Positions 24,696 to 31,762 of a stretch of 36,576 bases of DNA are shown here, piece after piece (the first letter of the stretch is position 1; every line of letters starts with the position of its first letter). This stretch comes from Insolitispirillum peregrinum. GTDB lineage: Bacteria; Pseudomonadota; Alphaproteobacteria; Rhodospirillales; Rhodospirillaceae. A program made the position numbers and the translations under genes. The notes beneath the pieces are model-generated. The model ran no database searches. It was not told the origin of the DNA and worked only from the letters and a program-made list of their open reading frames with translations. The stretch lies in the NCBI RefSeq assembly GCF_042665255.1, contig NZ_JBHTCD010000044.1, one strand, 5' to 3'.

Positions 24696-25241
24696 ATGAG
24701 CCGGTTTCCATCCACCTCCCTGCTTTCCGTCGAAGCGGAAAGCTACCCGTATCACGACGCTTTTCGGGCCGGGATCGGCGACCATCTGCCCTCGTCACAA
24801 ATGCTGATCCGGGCCTTTTTCGCCTCGTTTCCGGGCTGGGCAGCGGCGTTGATGCGGCTGCGCAATGCGGTGACCCGTCGCCTTGGCCTGAAGAGTGACA
24901 ATCCACCCCTGTTCCTCACCACCCCGTTCGAGGTCGGGCAAGAGATCGGCGTGTTCCGCCTGCTGGCCATCACCCCCCACGAAGTGATCCTTGGTCAGGA
25001 TGATCGCCACCTTGATTTCCGCCTGTCGCTGCGCCTGATCCCCTCGGCAACGGGAACCGATCTGGACGTCGGCTCGCTGGTCAAGCCGCATAACCGACTC
25101 GGCTGGAGCTATTTGATGCTGGTGCTGCCGTTTCACCTGCTGATTGCCGCAACGATGGTGCGGAGGATGGCCCGTTTTCTGCATGAAAACAGGGATGCCG
25201 ACCGCGTGGTGATGCTTGACCAAAAGGAAGGGTCTTTCTGA
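24696..25241 (+). CDS. DUF2867 family protein
   Basis: A 181-aa protein of the DUF2867 group, a SRPBCC-like small domain. Visible parts are the N-terminal AESYPYHDAFRAGIG, the middle MRLRNAVTRRLGLK, the paired strands IGVFRLLAITPHEVILGQDDRHLDFRLSL, and the C-terminal LGWSYLMLVLPFHLLIAATMVRRMAR, which is hydrophobic. The function is not known for the family. The ATG at 24696 has agggg about 10 bases upstream. It follows the eut terminator and lies 52 bases before an AraC-type regulator gene, so those two are probably co-transcribed and the regulator may control this gene. Confidence 0.8.
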   Translation: MSRFPSTSLLSVEAESYPYHDAFRAGIGDHLPSSQMLIRAFFASFPGWAAALMRLRNAVTRRLGLKSDNPPLFLTTPFEVGQEIGVFRLLAITPHEVILGQDDRHLDFRLSLRLIPSATGTDLDVGSLVKPHNRLGWSYLMLVLPFHLLIAATMVRRMARFLHENRDADRVVMLDQKEGSF

Positions 25242-25293
25242 TCCCCCCGAATGCCCCGTACACTTGCCCTTTGCCCCCGCAGGAGAACGCCGC

Positions 25294-26325
25294 ATGACCG
25301 TCTCCATCCCTGAAACCAGCGCAGGCCGCAAGGTTCTGGCCTCTGCCGCGAATGGCTTTGCCTCTTTTCTCGGCACCATGGGGGGTGATTGTGCCTCGGT
25401 TTTGGGCCGGGCGGGGGTTGCCGAGCACGATATCAGCAATCCCAGACTGACGCTCGACCTTGGGGCCTATTGCACGATGATGGAGCTGGCGGCGCAAGAG
25501 ACCCGCCACGACAATTTCGGTCTGTGGTTCGGTCAGCAGTTCCAGCCGGAAATGCTGGGCCTGATCGGCGAGGCCACCCTCAGTGCCCCGACACTGGGGG
25601 GCGCACTGGAAACGCTGGCCGGGCTGTTTCCCTTTCATCAACAGGCCACCCACACCCGCCTTGGCCGCGACTGCGGGCTGTTGCGGCTGGAATACCGCAT
25701 TCTCGATGGTCGCATCGTCCAGCGCCGACAGGATGCCGAACTGACCATGGGGATGTTCGTCAACGTTCTGCGGCGGGCGCTGGGCGCACAGTGGACCCCC
25801 GACGAAGTCCATTTCGAGCACGCCACCCCCGAAGCCCCGCAGGAACACGAGCGGGCCTTTGGAGCCCCGGCGCACTTTGGCCAGCCGTGCAATGCGCTGG
25901 TGTTCCGCGCCCCCGATCTGGAACGGCGGATGAAAGACGGCAACCTTGACCGCTGGAGCACCCTGCGCGCCGAGCTGGTCCGGCTGGCGGGCAGCAGGGG
26001 CGGGCCGTCGTTTCTGGACCGGGTGAAAGGCGAAATCCGCAGCCAGCTCAGTGAAGGCTATCCCCACATCGACGCCATCGCCGACGCGCTCGAAATCCCG
26101 CGCTGGACCCTGCAACGCCGCCTTGCCGACCACGGTGTGTCCTTTTCCGAAGCCGTTGAGCAAGTGCGGCAGGATCTGGCCCGCCTGTATCTGGCCCAGC
26201 GACATATTCCGCTGACCGACATCGCCATTCTGTTAGGCTATAGTGAACTCAGTGCCTTTTCCCGTGCGGTCAAACGCTGGAGCGGGGTTTCGCCCAAAAG
26301 CATGCGCGACGCGCTGGGGGTATAA
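25294..26325 (+). CDS. AraC family regulator (Arabinose_bd-type N-terminal domain)
   Basis: A 343-aa regulator. The N-terminal about 200 residues match the OruR/ArgR/VirS type sensing domain (GLWFGQQFQPEMLGLIGEATLSAPTLGGALETLAGLFPFHQQAT). The last 90 residues are an AraC helix-turn-helix pair (HIDAIADALEIPRWTLQRRLADHGVSF, then LTDIAILLGYSELSAFSRAVKRWSGVSP). The start at 25294 has aggaga 7 bases before the ATG. A start at 25216 would overlap the DUF2867 gene. Neighbours suggest two targets: the DUF2867 gene, or the eut genes on the same strand 4.4 kb upstream, as AraC-type proteins control ethanolamine use in enterics. Neither is shown by sequence. Confidence 0.88.
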   Translation: MTVSIPETSAGRKVLASAANGFASFLGTMGGDCASVLGRAGVAEHDISNPRLTLDLGAYCTMMELAAQETRHDNFGLWFGQQFQPEMLGLIGEATLSAPTLGGALETLAGLFPFHQQATHTRLGRDCGLLRLEYRILDGRIVQRRQDAELTMGMFVNVLRRALGAQWTPDEVHFEHATPEAPQEHERAFGAPAHFGQPCNALVFRAPDLERRMKDGNLDRWSTLRAELVRLAGSRGGPSFLDRVKGEIRSQLSEGYPHIDAIADALEIPRWTLQRRLADHGVSFSEAVEQVRQDLARLYLAQRHIPLTDIAILLGYSELSAFSRAVKRWSGVSPKSMRDALGV

Positions 26326-26357
26326 CGTCGCGACTCTTTTCTGTTTACGGACTCTTT

Positions 26358-27347
26358 ATGCCGCCGGACACGACACCGCTCCCTGCTCCCCAGAATTCCC
26401 AACCGTCAAAGCTGGTTGACCACCCGTTGTTTCAGCGGGCCTCCGCCTTCTGGCGGTTCTGGCAAATCCTGCGGCATCCTTTGCGGCCATCGCGTCGTCG
26501 ACCCTTTCCACTGCCTGTGGATAAAAACAGCTCTGTCTGCCTGACGGTGCTCAACACGCCCAACAGTCAGGGCAGCCTGCGGGCCGTTGCCCACCTCACC
26601 ACCCATACCAGCCAACAGCAGCAGCCCTTCTGGACCCGCTGGCGTCCGGCCGGGGCAGAGGTCGATTTGCGGCAGGGTGTGCTGGCAATTGATCAGCGCA
26701 CGGCGGGCAAAGCAGCCTTCCTGTTCACGCTGACCTTTCCCCGGCTGCGTTTTGGCATCGGGGAGCACACACTGGCCGCTCTGGCGCAGGGCACGCTACA
26801 CCCGCGCCTTGAAACGGCAACGTTTTCCGTTGATGCCGACGCCGAAGCGCTGCTGCAATGCCCGGCCCTGCAAGGCTCACTGCCCGAGACACTGCGCACG
26901 CTCCGAGCCTTATCCGCAACAGTCCACCGTGATGGCCTGAAGCTGTTTCTGCTAAACTCTGCCCCGGACATGCAGCTTGACCTGTGGCTCCGCCGCGTCA
27001 GCTACACCGGACCGGCCTCATTCCTGAACATGTCGCTGCATTTTATCGCCAGCCGCGTCCGCCATACCCATCTGGTCGCCCGCACCGACGGCGAAACCGT
27101 CTTTTTGCGCGGTACCGCCGAGGTCGATTTGCCTGTTTCGGCATGGGTGCTGAAACAGGCCCTTCGCCTCAGCCGGTATTTTCAGGCGGTTGCGTGGTTG
27201 CCCCCTGTGGAGGTGCAGGCAACTCCACAGGACACGTTGCAGATCACCCTGCCGGAAACAGCCGTGCCGAAATCCAGCCTGATGGCAGGGGGGAGAGAAC
27301 CACTCCCCCCTTACGCCTGCCCGCTTTCCAGCAAGCCACGGAAGTAG
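26358..27347 (+). CDS. Protein of unknown function, overlapping its convergent neighbour
   Basis: I do not recognise this 329-aa protein. It lacks a signal peptide and membrane segments. The first 60 residues are Pro/Arg-rich. The rest alternates strands and helices, such as FLFTLTFPRLRFGIGEHTLAAL and LFLLNSAPDMQLDLWLRRVSY. There is no clear ribosome site at the ATG, but no competing frame exists on either strand over 1 kb and the codon use is plausible, so it is probably real. Its last 37 bases overlap the end of the epimerase gene on the other strand, and no terminator separates them. It lies 32 bases after the AraC-type gene. It contains a perfect DnaA-box 9-mer at 26516. Confidence 0.6.
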   Translation: MPPDTTPLPAPQNSQPSKLVDHPLFQRASAFWRFWQILRHPLRPSRRRPFPLPVDKNSSVCLTVLNTPNSQGSLRAVAHLTTHTSQQQQPFWTRWRPAGAEVDLRQGVLAIDQRTAGKAAFLFTLTFPRLRFGIGEHTLAALAQGTLHPRLETATFSVDADAEALLQCPALQGSLPETLRTLRALSATVHRDGLKLFLLNSAPDMQLDLWLRRVSYTGPASFLNMSLHFIASRVRHTHLVARTDGETVFLRGTAEVDLPVSAWVLKQALRLSRYFQAVAWLPPVEVQATPQDTLQITLPETAVPKSSLMAGGREPLPPYACPLSSKPRK

Positions 27348-28270
27348 GCAATGGTCCGCTTCAGCCCCTCTTCCAGCGGCACGGTCGGCTGCCAGTCGAT
27401 GGTGCTTTTGGCATAGGAGATATCCGGGCGGCGCTGCTTCGGGTCGTCGGCCGGTAGCGGCATGTGGATAATCTGTGAACGGGAGCCAGTCAGGCGAATC
27501 ACTTGCTCGGCCAGTTCCAGCATTGAAAACTCGCCGGGATTGCCAAGGTTCATCGGACCGGTGATCCCGGCGGGGGTATCCATCAGGCGAATCAGTGCCT
27601 CGACCAGATCATCGACATAGCAGAACGAGCGGGTTTGCTGACCATCGCCATAGATGGTGATGTCTTCACCGCGCAGGGCCTGCATGATGAAATTCGACAC
27701 CACCCGGCCATCCTGCGGATGCATGCGCGGGCCATAGGTGTTGAAGATGCGCGCCACCTTGATTTCCACCCCGTGCTGGCGGTGGTAATCGAAAAACAGC
27801 GTTTCAGCGCAGCGCTTGCCTTCGTCATAGCAGGCACGCAGACCGATCGGATTGACGTTGCCCCAATAGCTTTCGACCTGCGGATGAACCACCGGGTCGC
27901 CGTAGACTTCCGACGTCGAGGCTTGCAGGATGCGGGCCTTGGTCCGCTTGGCCAGCCCCAGCATGTTGATCGCCCCGTGGACGCTGGTCTTGGTGGTCTG
28001 CACCGGGTCAAACTGGTAATGCACCGGGCTGGCCGGACAGGCGAGGTTGAAAATGCGGTCAACCTCGACGTACAGCGGAATGGTGACGTCGTGGCGCAGC
28101 ATTTCAAAACGCGGGTTGGTCAGCAGCGGGCGGACGTTGCTGCGGCTGCCGGTGAAGAAGTTATCCACACACAGCACGTCCTCGCCGCGGTCGATCAACC
28201 GTTCACACAGATGCGAGCCAATAAAACCGGCTCCGCCGGTGACCATCACCTGTTGTTCCGTCAGCACCAT
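27311..28270 (-). CDS. NAD-dependent epimerase, UDP-glucuronate decarboxylase (UDP-xylose synthase) type
   Basis: A 319-aa short-chain dehydrogenase fold enzyme expected to turn UDP-glucuronate into UDP-xylose for surface sugars. Visible marks are the NAD loop GGAGFIGSH (12-20), DNFFTGS, ACPASPVHYQ, TSEVYGDP, the catalytic tyrosine and lysine in CYDEGKR, FNTYGPRM, and RSFCYVDDLVEALIRLM. The set NxxDNFFTG...ACPASP...YDEGKR is typical of UXS rather than GalE. A ggag site precedes the ATG. It stands alone on its strand between the eut-side genes and leuD. No other sugar genes are adjacent, so its product may feed the glycosyltransferases at 14-16 kb or others outside. Confidence 0.88.
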   Translation of the reverse strand: MVLTEQQVMVTGGAGFIGSHLCERLIDRGEDVLCVDNFFTGSRSNVRPLLTNPRFEMLRHDVTIPLYVEVDRIFNLACPASPVHYQFDPVQTTKTSVHGAINMLGLAKRTKARILQASTSEVYGDPVVHPQVESYWGNVNPIGLRACYDEGKRCAETLFFDYHRQHGVEIKVARIFNTYGPRMHPQDGRVVSNFIMQALRGEDITIYGDGQQTRSFCYVDDLVEALIRLMDTPAGITGPMNLGNPGEFSMLELAEQVIRLTGSRSQIIHMPLPADDPKQRRPDISYAKSTIDWQPTVPLEEGLKRTIAYFRGLLESGQA

Positions 28271-28411
28271 TGTCGCGCTCCGTCATGCCATGGGTTGCGG
28301 GCGTTCTGCCCCGGCGTCGGTCTGATCCAAAAAGAACCAGAAAAATGAAAGCCTTCGCCGCGCAGTCTAACAAGCGATCTGTTAAGGGTTGCCTTACAGC
28401 ACCTTCATCCC

Positions 28412-28450
28412 CAAAAGAAAACGGCGCAGAGGACCAGCCCCTGCGCCGTT
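28412..28450 (-). terminator. leuD terminator
   Basis: The stem aacggcgcag (28420-28429) pairs with ctgcgccgtt (28441-28450). On the minus strand it is followed by ttttctttt. It starts 26 bases past the leuD stop, so the leu transcript ends here, well short of leuB. Confidence 0.9.
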
Positions 28451-28475
28451 CACAACAGTCTCGCGCTGACAAAAA

Positions 28476-29096
28476 TCAGCCAGCGATATTGCCAACCGGC
28501 ACCGCCCACGGGGCGAGGGCGTCTTCGAACGCCTTGATCTTGTCGGCCTTTTGCAGGGTCAGGCCGATGTCGTCAAGACCGTTCAGCAGGCAATGCTTGC
28601 GGAACTGGTCAACGTCAAAGCTGATCGAACCGCCATCGGGGCCGGTGATCACCTGATTTTCCAGATCCACGGTCACCACCGCGTTGGAACCACGCTGGGC
28701 ATCGTCCAGCAGCTTTTCCACATCAGCCGGCGGCAACTTGATCGGCAGGATGCCGTTCTTGAAGCAGTTGTTGTAAAAAATGTCGGCAAAGCTGGGGGCA
28801 ATCACGCAACGAATGCCAAAGTCCAGCAGCGCCCACGGCGCATGTTCACGCGACGAGCCGCAGCCGAAGTTTTCGCCCGCCACCAGAATCGACGCCTGCC
28901 GATAGGCCGGCTTGTTCAGCATGAAGTCGGCGATTTCATTGCCGTCGGCGTCATAGCGCATTTCGTCGAACAGGTTCTTGCCCAGTCCGGTGCGCTTGAT
29001 GGTCTTCAGGAACTGCTTGGGGATGATCATGTCGGTATCGACGTTGATCATCGGCAGCGGAGCAGCAACGCCAGTCAGTTTGGTGAATTTTTCCAT
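28476..29096 (-). CDS. leuD: 3-isopropylmalate dehydratase small subunit
   Basis: Forms the swivelling domain of isopropylmalate isomerase with LeuC, the second step of leucine synthesis. The 206-aa protein has the bacterial length. Marks are NVDTDMIIPKQFLKTI (about 19-34), the active-site loop GENFGCGSSREHAPWAL, and FADIFYNNCFKNGILPI. The start follows aagga by 9 bases. It lies about 180 bases after a small acidic protein gene and about 630 bases after leuC, all on the same strand, and ends at a strong terminator. leuB, normally next, is missing from this position. Confidence 0.97.
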   Translation of the reverse strand: MEKFTKLTGVAAPLPMINVDTDMIIPKQFLKTIKRTGLGKNLFDEMRYDADGNEIADFMLNKPAYRQASILVAGENFGCGSSREHAPWALLDFGIRCVIAPSFADIFYNNCFKNGILPIKLPPADVEKLLDDAQRGSNAVVTVDLENQVITGPDGGSISFDVDQFRKHCLLNGLDDIGLTLQKADKIKAFEDALAPWAVPVGNIAG

Positions 29097-29277
29097 CGGT
29101 CTTTATCCTTGGTGCACGGCATGACGGCCAGAGGTCGGCCCCGTCACGCCTTGCGCATTCCCGAGCAGGTGCAACCACCTGCGGCGATGTATGTGCTGAA
29201 GGAACAAGAGGCCCGGATGCTGGCCGCCACCGCAAGGCAGCGGCCAACACCCACAGCCTGAAACCACCGGGGCCCGA

Positions 29278-29577
29278 TCAGCCCTTGCGCAGGCGCGGCT
29301 TGCGCCACACCCACACCTGATCATAGGCCGACATGTCGTCTTCGATATCGTCGGCGCTGAGGAACATCTCTTCGTCCTCGTCACACCCTTCGAACTCTTC
29401 AAATTCTTCGGGCATGCCGAACAGGTCTTCGAGATGGTACAGCGTCCCGTCGTCGTTGACCGCGTGACAGAGCGGTTCCAACAGATCGGCGGGCAGAACG
29501 ATATCCGAGGCCAGATCCTGACCAGCAGTATGAGCCGGGTTAATCAACAGCAACACGGCAGCGGCACTCTGGGCCAT
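29278..29577 (-). CDS. Small acidic protein between leuC and leuD
   Basis: I do not recognise this 99-aa protein. The middle is strongly acidic (LEDLFGMPEEFEEFEGCDEDEEMF, about residues 50-75) and the end basic (WRKPRLRKG). The N-terminus is mildly hydrophobic but lacks the basic start of a signal peptide. The ATG at 29577 has aaggaa 9 bases upstream. A GTG at 29598 would bury that site. It lies on the leu strand between leuC and leuD and is probably co-transcribed. An acidic small protein in this place suggests a role in isomerase assembly or an unrelated passenger; both are guesses. Confidence 0.65.
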   Translation of the reverse strand: MAQSAAAVLLLINPAHTAGQDLASDIVLPADLLEPLCHAVNDDGTLYHLEDLFGMPEEFEEFEGCDEDEEMFLSADDIEDDMSAYDQVWVWRKPRLRKG

Positions 29578-29599
29578 CGAACGGTTTTCCTTGTTCACA

Positions 29600-29669
29600 C
29601 CAAAACGTCAGGGGAGGCCAGACCAGCGTGCGGTGAATCTGACGCAGGCACGCTGGTCCAACCTTTTGG
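29600..29669 (-). repeat. Long imperfect hairpin after leuC
   Basis: A perfect 11-bp stem gaccagcgtgc (29621-29631) with gcacgctggtc (29648-29658) is extended by ccaaaa/ttttgg (29600-29605, 29664-29669). It is the second of two hairpins between leuC and the small acidic protein. It has no T-run, so processing or mRNA protection is more likely than termination. Confidence 0.65.
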
Positions 29670-29680
29670 TTTGTCGCAGC

Positions 29681-29710
29681 GAGCGCAAAACCGGAACCAC
29701 TTTTGCGCTC
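29681..29710 (-). repeat. Perfect 10-bp hairpin directly after leuC
   Basis: gagcgcaaaa (29681-29690) and ttttgcgctc (29701-29710) enclose a 10-base loop. It lies 14 bases past the leuC stop codon and is followed by the longer hairpin at 29600-29669. No terminator T-run follows. Confidence 0.7.
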
Positions 29711-29724
29711 ACGGCTCCAGACGA

Positions 29725-31134
29725 TCAGGCCATCAGCTTGCGAACGTCGGTCAGCTTGCCGGTGATGGCAGCCGCCGCGGCCATCGCCGGGCTGACCAGA
29801 TGGGTACGACCACCACGGCCCTGACGACCTTCGAAGTTGCGGTTCGAGGTCGAGGCAGACCGCTGGCCCGGAGTCAACTGGTCGGCATTCATCGCCAGAC
29901 ACATCGAGCAGCCCGGTTCACGCCATTCAAAACCGGCCTCGATGAAGACCTGATCCAGACCTTCTTCTTCCGCCTGTTCCTTCACCAGACCCGAGCCCGG
30001 CACCACCAGCGCCTGCACGCCAGCGGCCACCTTGCGGCCCTTGGCGACGGCAGCGGCAGCCCGCAGGTCTTCGATGCGGCCATTGGTGCACGAACCGATG
30101 AACACCACGTCGATGGCAACCTCTTCCATCGGGGTGCCCGCGGTCAGGCCCATGTATTCCAGCGACCGCTCGGTGGCCTTGGCCTTGGCAGCATCGCGGG
30201 CATTGGCCGGGCTGGGAACCACACCGGAAATGCCGATGGTGTCTTCCGGGCTGGTGCCCCAGGTGACGGTCGGTTCGATGTCGGCGGCATTGATGACGAT
30301 CACTTCGTCAAAGTGCGCGCCGTCGTCGGTGTGCAGGGTCTTCCAGTAGGAAACGGCAGCTTCCCACGCGGCACCCTTCGGAGCCATCGGGCGGCCCTGA
30401 CAGTAGGCAAAGGTCACTTCGTCCGGCGCGATCAGGCCAGCGCGGGCACCGGCTTCGATGGTCATGTTGCAGACCGTCATGCGGCCTTCCATCGACAGCT
30501 TGCGCACGGCTTCACCGGCGTACTCGATCACGTAACCGGTGCCGCCAGCGGTGCCCAGCACGCCGCAAATGTGCAGCACCAGATCCTTGGCAGTCACGCC
30601 AACACCCAGTTCGCCATCAACGCGCACCAGCATGTTCCTGGCCGGAGCCTGCACCAGCGTCTGGGTGGCCAGAACGTGTTCGACTTCCGAGGTGCCGATG
30701 CCAAAGGCCAGCGAGCCAAAGGCGCCGTGGGTGGCGGTGTGGCTGTCGCCGCACACGATGGTCATGCCCGGCAGGGTAAAGCCCTGTTCCGGACCGACGA
30801 TGTGCACCACGCCCTGACGGATGTCGTCCATCGCAAAGTACGGCACACCGAACGCCTTGGTGTTGCGTTCCAGCGCTTCGACCTGGATGCGGCTTTCTTC
30901 GTTGGCAATGCCCTTGGAGCGGTCGGTCGTCGGCACGTTATGGTCGGCAACGGCCAGGGTGCGCTCGGGGTGGGCAACCTTGCGGCCAGACATCGCCAGA
31001 CCTTCAAAGGCCTGCGGGCTGGTCACTTCGTGGACCATGTGGCGGTCGATGTAAATCAGGCAGGTGCCATCATCCTGCACGTCCACCAGATGGCTATCCC
31101 AGATCTTATCGAACAGGGTACGGGCTTTGGCCAT
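29725..31134 (-). CDS. leuC: 3-isopropylmalate dehydratase large subunit
   Basis: Iron-sulfur subunit of isopropylmalate isomerase. The 469-aa protein carries the cluster cysteines in VFIGSCTNGRIEDL and EPGCSMCLAMN (C-X2-C), and the aconitase-family motifs IYIDRHMVHEVTSPQAFEGL, VCGDSHTATHGAFGSLAFGIGTSEVEHVLATQ and SNRNFEGRQGRGGRTHLVSPAMAAAAA. The ATG at 31134 follows aaagggagag by about 9 bases. It is the first gene of the leu transcript (leuC, acidic protein, leuD) and lies downstream of rplS. Its upstream region shows a promoter-like pair and several inverted repeats, listed separately. Confidence 0.97.
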   Translation of the reverse strand: MAKARTLFDKIWDSHLVDVQDDGTCLIYIDRHMVHEVTSPQAFEGLAMSGRKVAHPERTLAVADHNVPTTDRSKGIANEESRIQVEALERNTKAFGVPYFAMDDIRQGVVHIVGPEQGFTLPGMTIVCGDSHTATHGAFGSLAFGIGTSEVEHVLATQTLVQAPARNMLVRVDGELGVGVTAKDLVLHICGVLGTAGGTGYVIEYAGEAVRKLSMEGRMTVCNMTIEAGARAGLIAPDEVTFAYCQGRPMAPKGAAWEAAVSYWKTLHTDDGAHFDEVIVINAADIEPTVTWGTSPEDTIGISGVVPSPANARDAAKAKATERSLEYMGLTAGTPMEEVAIDVVFIGSCTNGRIEDLRAAAAVAKGRKVAAGVQALVVPGSGLVKEQAEEEGLDQVFIEAGFEWREPGCSMCLAMNADQLTPGQRSASTSNRNFEGRQGRGGRTHLVSPAMAAAAAITGKLTDVRKLMA

Positions 31135-31169
31135 GTGCCGAACTCTCCCTTTCAAGGGTCAGGGCGAAC

Positions 31170-31226
31170 GGGTAGCGGTTATTGCGACTTAGTTTCGACT
31201 AAATCCAGACTACCCTTTATTCGCAA
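31170..31226 (-). promoter_or_regulatory. leuC promoter/operator or structured leader
   Basis: On the minus strand TTGCGA (31226-31221) and TTTAGT (31203-31198) lie 17 bases apart, each matching the sigma-70 boxes at 4 of 6 positions. A palindrome ttagt-N4-actaa (31189-31202) covers the second box, as an operator would. The same DNA can also fold: ttgcga pairs with tcgcaa (31187-31182), and gggtag (31215-31210) with ctaccc (31175-31170), in crossed order, as in a pseudoknot. If transcription starts upstream, the second reading applies. Both are inferences. Confidence 0.4.
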
Positions 31227-31229
31227 CAC

Positions 31230-31261
31230 GACGCACCGCTGGTCATAGCCCTCGGTGCGTC
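31230..31261 (-). repeat. 9-bp inverted repeat upstream of leuC
   Basis: gacgcaccg (31230-31238) and cggtgcgtc (31253-31261) are perfect complements around a 14-base loop. It could be an operator, or a second terminator hairpin behind rplS. No T-run follows. Confidence 0.5.
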
Positions 31262-31303
31262 CAGACAGGTCACAAATGCAAAACAGCGGGTCAGGCAGCC
31301 AAA

Positions 31304-31334
31304 GGGCGGCGGATCGGTATCGACCACGCCGCCC
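31304..31334 (-). terminator. Probable rplS terminator
   Basis: gggcggcg (31304-31311) and cgccgccc (31327-31334) form an 8-bp GC stem 15 bases after the rplS stop. On the minus strand only ttt follows, so termination may be partial and leuC could receive some read-through. Confidence 0.5.
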
Positions 31335-31348
31335 CCTCGCACGGAACC

Positions 31349-31756
31349 TTATTCGCCAGCAACGGCAGCAGCAGCAGCGGCGCGGGCCTTGATGTTCGCT
31401 GCGGTATCTTCGACGATACGGGCAGCGCGACCACGACGACCACGCAGGTAGTACAGCTTCGCACGACGGACCTTGCCGCGACGCACCAGCTCGATGCGCT
31501 CGACGTTCGGGGAGTACAGCGGGAACACGCGTTCCACACCTTCGCCGAACGAGATCTTGCGGACGGTGAACGAGCTGTTCAGGCCGGCGTTCTTGCGGGC
31601 GATCACCACGCCTTCGTAGGCCTGCAGACGCTCACGCTGGCCTTCGACCACCTTCACCTGCACGCGGACGGTGTCGCCCGGGGTGAACACGGGGATCTGC
31701 TTGTTGGCGGTCAGGGCGGCAATCTGCTCTTGTTCGAGCTGCTGAATAATGTTCAT
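31349..31756 (-). CDS. rplS: 50S ribosomal protein L19
   Basis: Protein at the 30S-50S interface. The 135-aa sequence shows the full family body: FTPGDTVRVQVKVVEGQRERLQAYEGVVIARKN, FTVRKISFGEGVERVFPLYSP and RRGKVRRAKLYYLRGRRGRAARI. An Ala-rich tail of about 20 residues is added. It starts 6 bases after the trmD stop, with aaggg inside the end of trmD as its ribosome site. It is the last gene of the rpsP-rimM-trmD-rplS unit. Confidence 0.98.
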   Translation of the reverse strand: MNIIQQLEQEQIAALTANKQIPVFTPGDTVRVQVKVVEGQRERLQAYEGVVIARKNAGLNSSFTVRKISFGEGVERVFPLYSPNVERIELVRRGKVRRAKLYYLRGRRGRAARIVEDTAANIKARAAAAAAVAGE

Positions 31757-31762
31757 TTTGAC

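Noticed and set aside
23154..24785. Open frame of 543 codons opposite the ethanolamine permease
   Set aside because: Its composition is the antisense image of a membrane protein. The permease is clear on the other strand.
29434..31248. Open frame of 604 codons opposite leuC
   Set aside because: It runs antisense to leuC and the acidic protein gene, is His/Gly/Gln-rich in the way of antisense frames, and has no recognisable domain.
31238..31260. Leader peptide for leu attenuation
   Set aside because: The only short frame upstream of leuC (MTSGASCCE) has no leucine codons, so classic attenuation is not supported.
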